Origin: Gavia stellata
Lineage: Eukaryota > Chordata > Aves > Gaviiformes > Gaviidae
Direction of reading: 5' to 3'
DNA: 64,000 bases
Assembly: GCF_030936135.1 (NCBI RefSeq)
Contig: NC_082595.1
Location: 11,570,430 to 11,634,429 of the forward strand
The notes below the pieces were generated by a model that saw only the letters and a list, made by a program, of their open reading frames with translations, was not told where the DNA came from and ran no database searches. The position numbers were made by a program, and so were the translations under genes. Positions 62,501 through 64,000 of this stretch are shown here, one piece after another (position 1 is the first letter of the stretch; every line of letters starts with the position of its first letter).

Positions 62501-64000
62501 TGCATAAATGAAGGTCCTCACAGTATTATGTTTGCATATGATTTTACTAATATTAAAAGACTCTGAGTTGAGAGCCTTACACGTCTCTAGCAAATCAGTG
62601 CCTCTGTGAGCTTGGCTAGTGCAAGTTTTCTTACACTCACCTGCTGTTTAAAGCCTTTGCTCTGACCCAGAAGTATTACTGTTGGAAACAGGGAGTTGAC
62701 TAACTCTTTCTAAACAATTGAGCCCTCAGGTGTTGAAAAATTAGCAAGAGCACTTTGTTATAACTGGGTCCCTCCTCCCCAGAAACTGACATAGAACTTC
62801 CCAAAGCCTCTCCGAGGGAAGCAGCAGCCCCGCAGCACTGGTAGCTCTGTGCGGCCGCCAGCCTGGCCAGAAGCCAACCCAGCAATGTGGGCAGAAGTCT
62901 GTTAAGGCAGTTCCCCAAAACATCCCAGCAACGCCCACTGCTCACATCCTAAACTTCTGGCTCTCCTGCAACCGTTTTGTTTCCACACCTTGCTACTCTT
63001 TTGCAAAGAAAGTTTGGCTGAGCACGGATCTAAAATATTACCTACCTGAGGCCACACGGCACTGGGAGAGTCTTGCTGAGAGCTTTTGTTGTTCAGATGA
63101 ACTCCCGAGGCTGGCAAAAGAGTTCGATGAGGGACAGCATTACCTACAGAATTCATCTCCTGCTGTGCAGGATCCTCCGCGGTCTCTGGTGGAGTGAGGC
63201 CAATGTGGGAGTTCAGAGACGGCGCTCTGCTCTCACTCACGTATTGCTTCTGCTGATCTTGCTGCTGTTGCTGCTGCAGTAAACTCTGCGGGTACAAGTG
63301 CCTATACTGTTCATGGGGATCTTGGTAGCAATACTGAGGCACTGCTCCCAACTGGATAAGCTGCACAGGATGACTTGGATCCTGAGAGTACTGGTGTGGT
63401 TCATGCATAGTCTTTGGATCAGGTTCCCTGTGATATGGAGGAAGCGGCAATTGCATCTGTTGCTGCTGTTGCTGTAACTGCTGCATGACAGGTTGTGTTT
63501 GGTAATACTGAGCTATTTGCATTGGACACTGCCGCTGCTGCTGCTGCCGAGTTGGCTGTTGCTGCTGGATCTCCTGTATCGAGAGCCGCTGATGTCCCTG
63601 CTGCGGCTGAGTGTAGTATTGAGTCTGCTGCAAGTGCTGCATCTGTTGCGGTAAGAGCTGCTGGGACTGCATTTGTTGAACGTGCGTCTGTCCTTGCTGA
63701 AACGCAGAATGCATCTGCATTTGTGATAAATGCTGCTGGTAGTCGTAGTACAACTGTTGGTGCTGCATGACTTGCATTTGTTGCTTTTGCTGTGTGCTTG
63801 CAAAATTCTGGTGTGTTTGCTGTGGCAGTGGTTGATACCTTTGCACACTGGAAGTTACAGGCTGTTGCTCAACCGCTGGCTTCTGGGACAGCAGCTGCCT
63901 GAGCGCACTGTCACCAGAATTATCCACCATCGAAGACTCGGTGTGCAAAACCTGAGCCATGTTGTTGACTTGAATTCTCAGATTTTGGTTAGCAAATACT
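44258..64000 (-). CDS. TRERF1: TRERF1, transcriptional regulating factor 1 (partial; last 14 exons, 1024 aa)
   Basis: TRERF1 (TReP-132) is a nuclear zinc-finger co-regulator that in human acts on CYP11A1 with SF-1 and CBP/p300, and belongs with MIDEAS to the ELM2-SANT scaffolds of the HDAC1/2 MiDAC complex. Exons (minus): beyond 64000-63046, 62440-62394, 61631-61481, 60539-60291, 56831-56462, 55867-55807, 55041-54902, 54183-54080, 52878-52803, 47930-47842, 46985-46872, 46121-45933, 45443-45235, 44579-44258. All are GT-AG and in phase. Parts in order: Gln-rich N-terminal region; C2H2 finger [20 protein letters not shown]; Pro-rich part; ELM2 (starting near [17 protein letters not shown]); SANT ([20 protein letters not shown] onward); acidic stretch; two more C2H2 fingers; acidic end LLQDDAEL. 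The true N-terminus lies outside the window. Confidence 0.97.
45235..45443 (-). CDS. TRERF1: TRERF1 exon, finger 2 end and finger 3 start
   Basis: It encodes [37 protein letters not shown] and IFPCKECG. Both fingers are split by introns. The donor is GTAAGT. Confidence 0.95.
45933..46121 (-). CDS. TRERF1: TRERF1 exon, acidic stretch and half of finger 2
   Basis: It encodes [20 protein letters not shown], a Pro/Ser/Leu-rich linker and [11 protein letters not shown], the Cys pair of the second C2H2 finger. Confidence 0.95.
46728..46820 (-). mobile_element. Old CR1 3'-end fragment
   Basis: The plus strand reads a decayed reverse complement of the avian CR1 3' end, including GGTTGGAAGAGACC and ATCTAATTCAACC. 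Orientation is the same as TRERF1, in whose intron it lies. It has many differences from young copies. Confidence 0.6.
46872..46985 (-). CDS. TRERF1: TRERF1 exon, SANT domain second half
   Basis: It encodes [20 protein letters not shown] then [18 protein letters not shown]. The basic tail after the SANT domain fits HDAC/inositol-phosphate contact seen in SANT proteins (inference). Confidence 0.96.
47842..47930 (-). CDS. TRERF1: TRERF1 exon, SANT domain first half
   Basis: It encodes [20 protein letters not shown] and [10 protein letters not shown], with the aromatic residues typical of SANT helices. Confidence 0.96.
48046..48920 (-). mobile_element. Ancient CR1/L3-class LINE relic
   Basis: About 0.87 kb in the TRERF1 intron reads, on the plus strand, as the reverse complement of the 3' part of an old amniote CR1-class LINE known from turtles, crocodilians and birds. 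Matching words run in the right order: AGTCCATCTCACCCATATTC, CAGTCTCCAGCAGTGG, CTCTGAACCTTTTCCAGTAC, CTATCATTTTGTTC and GGTCCTTTTGCAGCTCTTCA. Decay is heavy and no open frame remains. The match is from memory of the family and was not searched. Confidence 0.65.
52255..52278 (+). repeat. T24 homopolymer
   Basis: A run of 24 T in a TRERF1 intron (poly-A on the gene strand). No retroposed gene body was recognised next to it. Confidence 0.9.
52803..52878 (-). CDS. TRERF1: TRERF1 exon, end of ELM2
   Basis: It encodes [20 protein letters not shown] and NYHYA. The acceptor is ATTTAG and the donor GTAGGT. Confidence 0.95.
54080..54183 (-). CDS. TRERF1: TRERF1 exon, ELM2 continued
   Basis: It encodes [20 protein letters not shown] and [15 protein letters not shown]. 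The acceptor is TGACAG and the donor GTAAGA. Confidence 0.95.
54902..55041 (-). CDS. TRERF1: TRERF1 exon, ELM2 domain start
   Basis: It encodes [20 protein letters not shown] then [23 protein letters not shown]2 domains recruit HDAC1/2. Confidence 0.96.
55807..55867 (-). CDS. TRERF1: TRERF1 short exon before ELM2
   Basis: It encodes [20 protein letters not shown], matching [20 protein letters not shown] in human. The acceptor is TTTCAG and the donor GTAAGA. Confidence 0.95.
56462..56831 (-). CDS. TRERF1: TRERF1 exon, conserved middle region
   Basis: It encodes [55 protein letters not shown] and [16 protein letters not shown], almost identical to the human protein. It ends one base into the next codon before GTAAGT. 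Confidence 0.97.
56832..60290 (-). other. TRERF1 intron, about 3.5 kb
   Basis: No element was recognised. An open 79-nt segment with splice-like ends at 59104-59182 was examined and rejected. Phases of the flanking exons join directly. Confidence 0.6.
60291..60539 (-). CDS. TRERF1: TRERF1 Pro/Ser-rich exon
   Basis: It encodes [37 protein letters not shown] and [20 protein letters not shown]. The long polyproline run of human TRERF1 at this place is not present. Confidence 0.95.
61481..61631 (-). CDS. TRERF1: TRERF1 exon with first C2H2 finger
   Basis: It encodes [20 protein letters not shown] then [19 protein letters not shown]. Cys and His spacing fits C2H2. The acceptor is AAATAG and the donor GTAGCA. 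Confidence 0.96.
62394..62440 (-). CDS. TRERF1: TRERF1 exon after WPQ (47 nt, or 50 nt with the other acceptor)
   Basis: It encodes [15 protein letters not shown] plus two bases. The acceptor is TAGCAG: choosing the first AG adds one Gln. The human counterpart reads MHLPDGRAQPGSPES. Confidence 0.82.
63046..64000 (-). CDS. TRERF1: TRERF1 Gln-rich exon (cut by the window end)
   Basis: The frame is open to the window edge ([20 protein letters not shown]), so the exon starts beyond 64000. Most of its 318 residues form a Gln/Met/His/Pro-rich region, as in human TRERF1. It ends SPSAVWPQ before GTAGGT. The Met at 63960 is internal, since upstream residues also match the human protein. Confidence 0.96.
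63263..63870 (-). repeat. CAG/CAA-rich coding tract of TRERF1
   Basis: Interrupted CAG and CAA codons encode Gln runs up to seven long, mixed with Met, His and Tyr. The mixture of CAG and CAA should keep the tract fairly stable. Long Ala- and Ser-rich frames seen here on other frames are shadows. Confidence 0.85.

Noticed and set aside
63495-63848. Ala-rich plus-strand and Ser-rich minus-strand frames
   Set aside because: They are the other-frame readings of the CAG/CAA tract of TRERF1.

Overview
The window looks like part of a bird chromosome, probably the counterpart of chicken microchromosome 26. Evidence: a long, still-open CR1 LINE copy with the usual avian 3' end, a bird-type retroviral LTR, short introns, CpG-island promoters, and three vertebrate single-copy genes whose exons all read cleanly with GT-AG splice sites. 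In human, UTP25 lies in 1q32 while MRPS10 and TRERF1 lie side by side in 6p21; blocks from both are together on chicken chromosome 26 (recalled knowledge, not tested here). The exact species cannot be told.

All three genes run on the minus strand. UTP25 (coding 18500 down to 3241, 12 exons, 770 aa) encodes a nucleolar factor of the small-subunit processome and starts in a CpG island at about 17.7-18.8 kb. MRPS10 (40404 down to 33756, 7 exons, 197 aa) encodes mitochondrial ribosomal protein uS10m and starts in a second CpG island at about 40.0-40.8 kb. TRERF1 (beyond 64000 down to 44258; 14 exons in the window, last 1024 aa) encodes a zinc-finger/ELM2/SANT co-regulator of the MiDAC histone deacetylase type; its first exons lie outside the window.

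Between the UTP25 promoter and the MRPS10 polyadenylation signal lie about 15 kb without a recognisable host gene. This stretch holds an orphan CpG island (about 21.78-22.25 kb), a solo LTR (25769-26871), a 13-bp-arm hairpin (27879-27909) and a 5'-truncated CR1 with an open reverse-transcriptase frame (28265-30230). Two much older CR1-class relics lie in TRERF1 introns (about 46.73-46.82 kb and 48.05-48.92 kb).

The most unusual sequence is a perfect 80-bp palindrome (40592-40671), about 190 bp upstream of the MRPS10 start codon. Other points are a shared palindromic octamer in the UTP25 and MRPS10 promoters, a YY1-type motif containing the MRPS10 start codon, a polyadenylation hexamer overlapping the TRERF1 stop codon, and a NAGNAG acceptor in TRERF1. 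I see no new multi-gene system; UTP25 and MRPS10 both serve ribosome production (cytosolic and mitochondrial), but their adjacency need not be functional.
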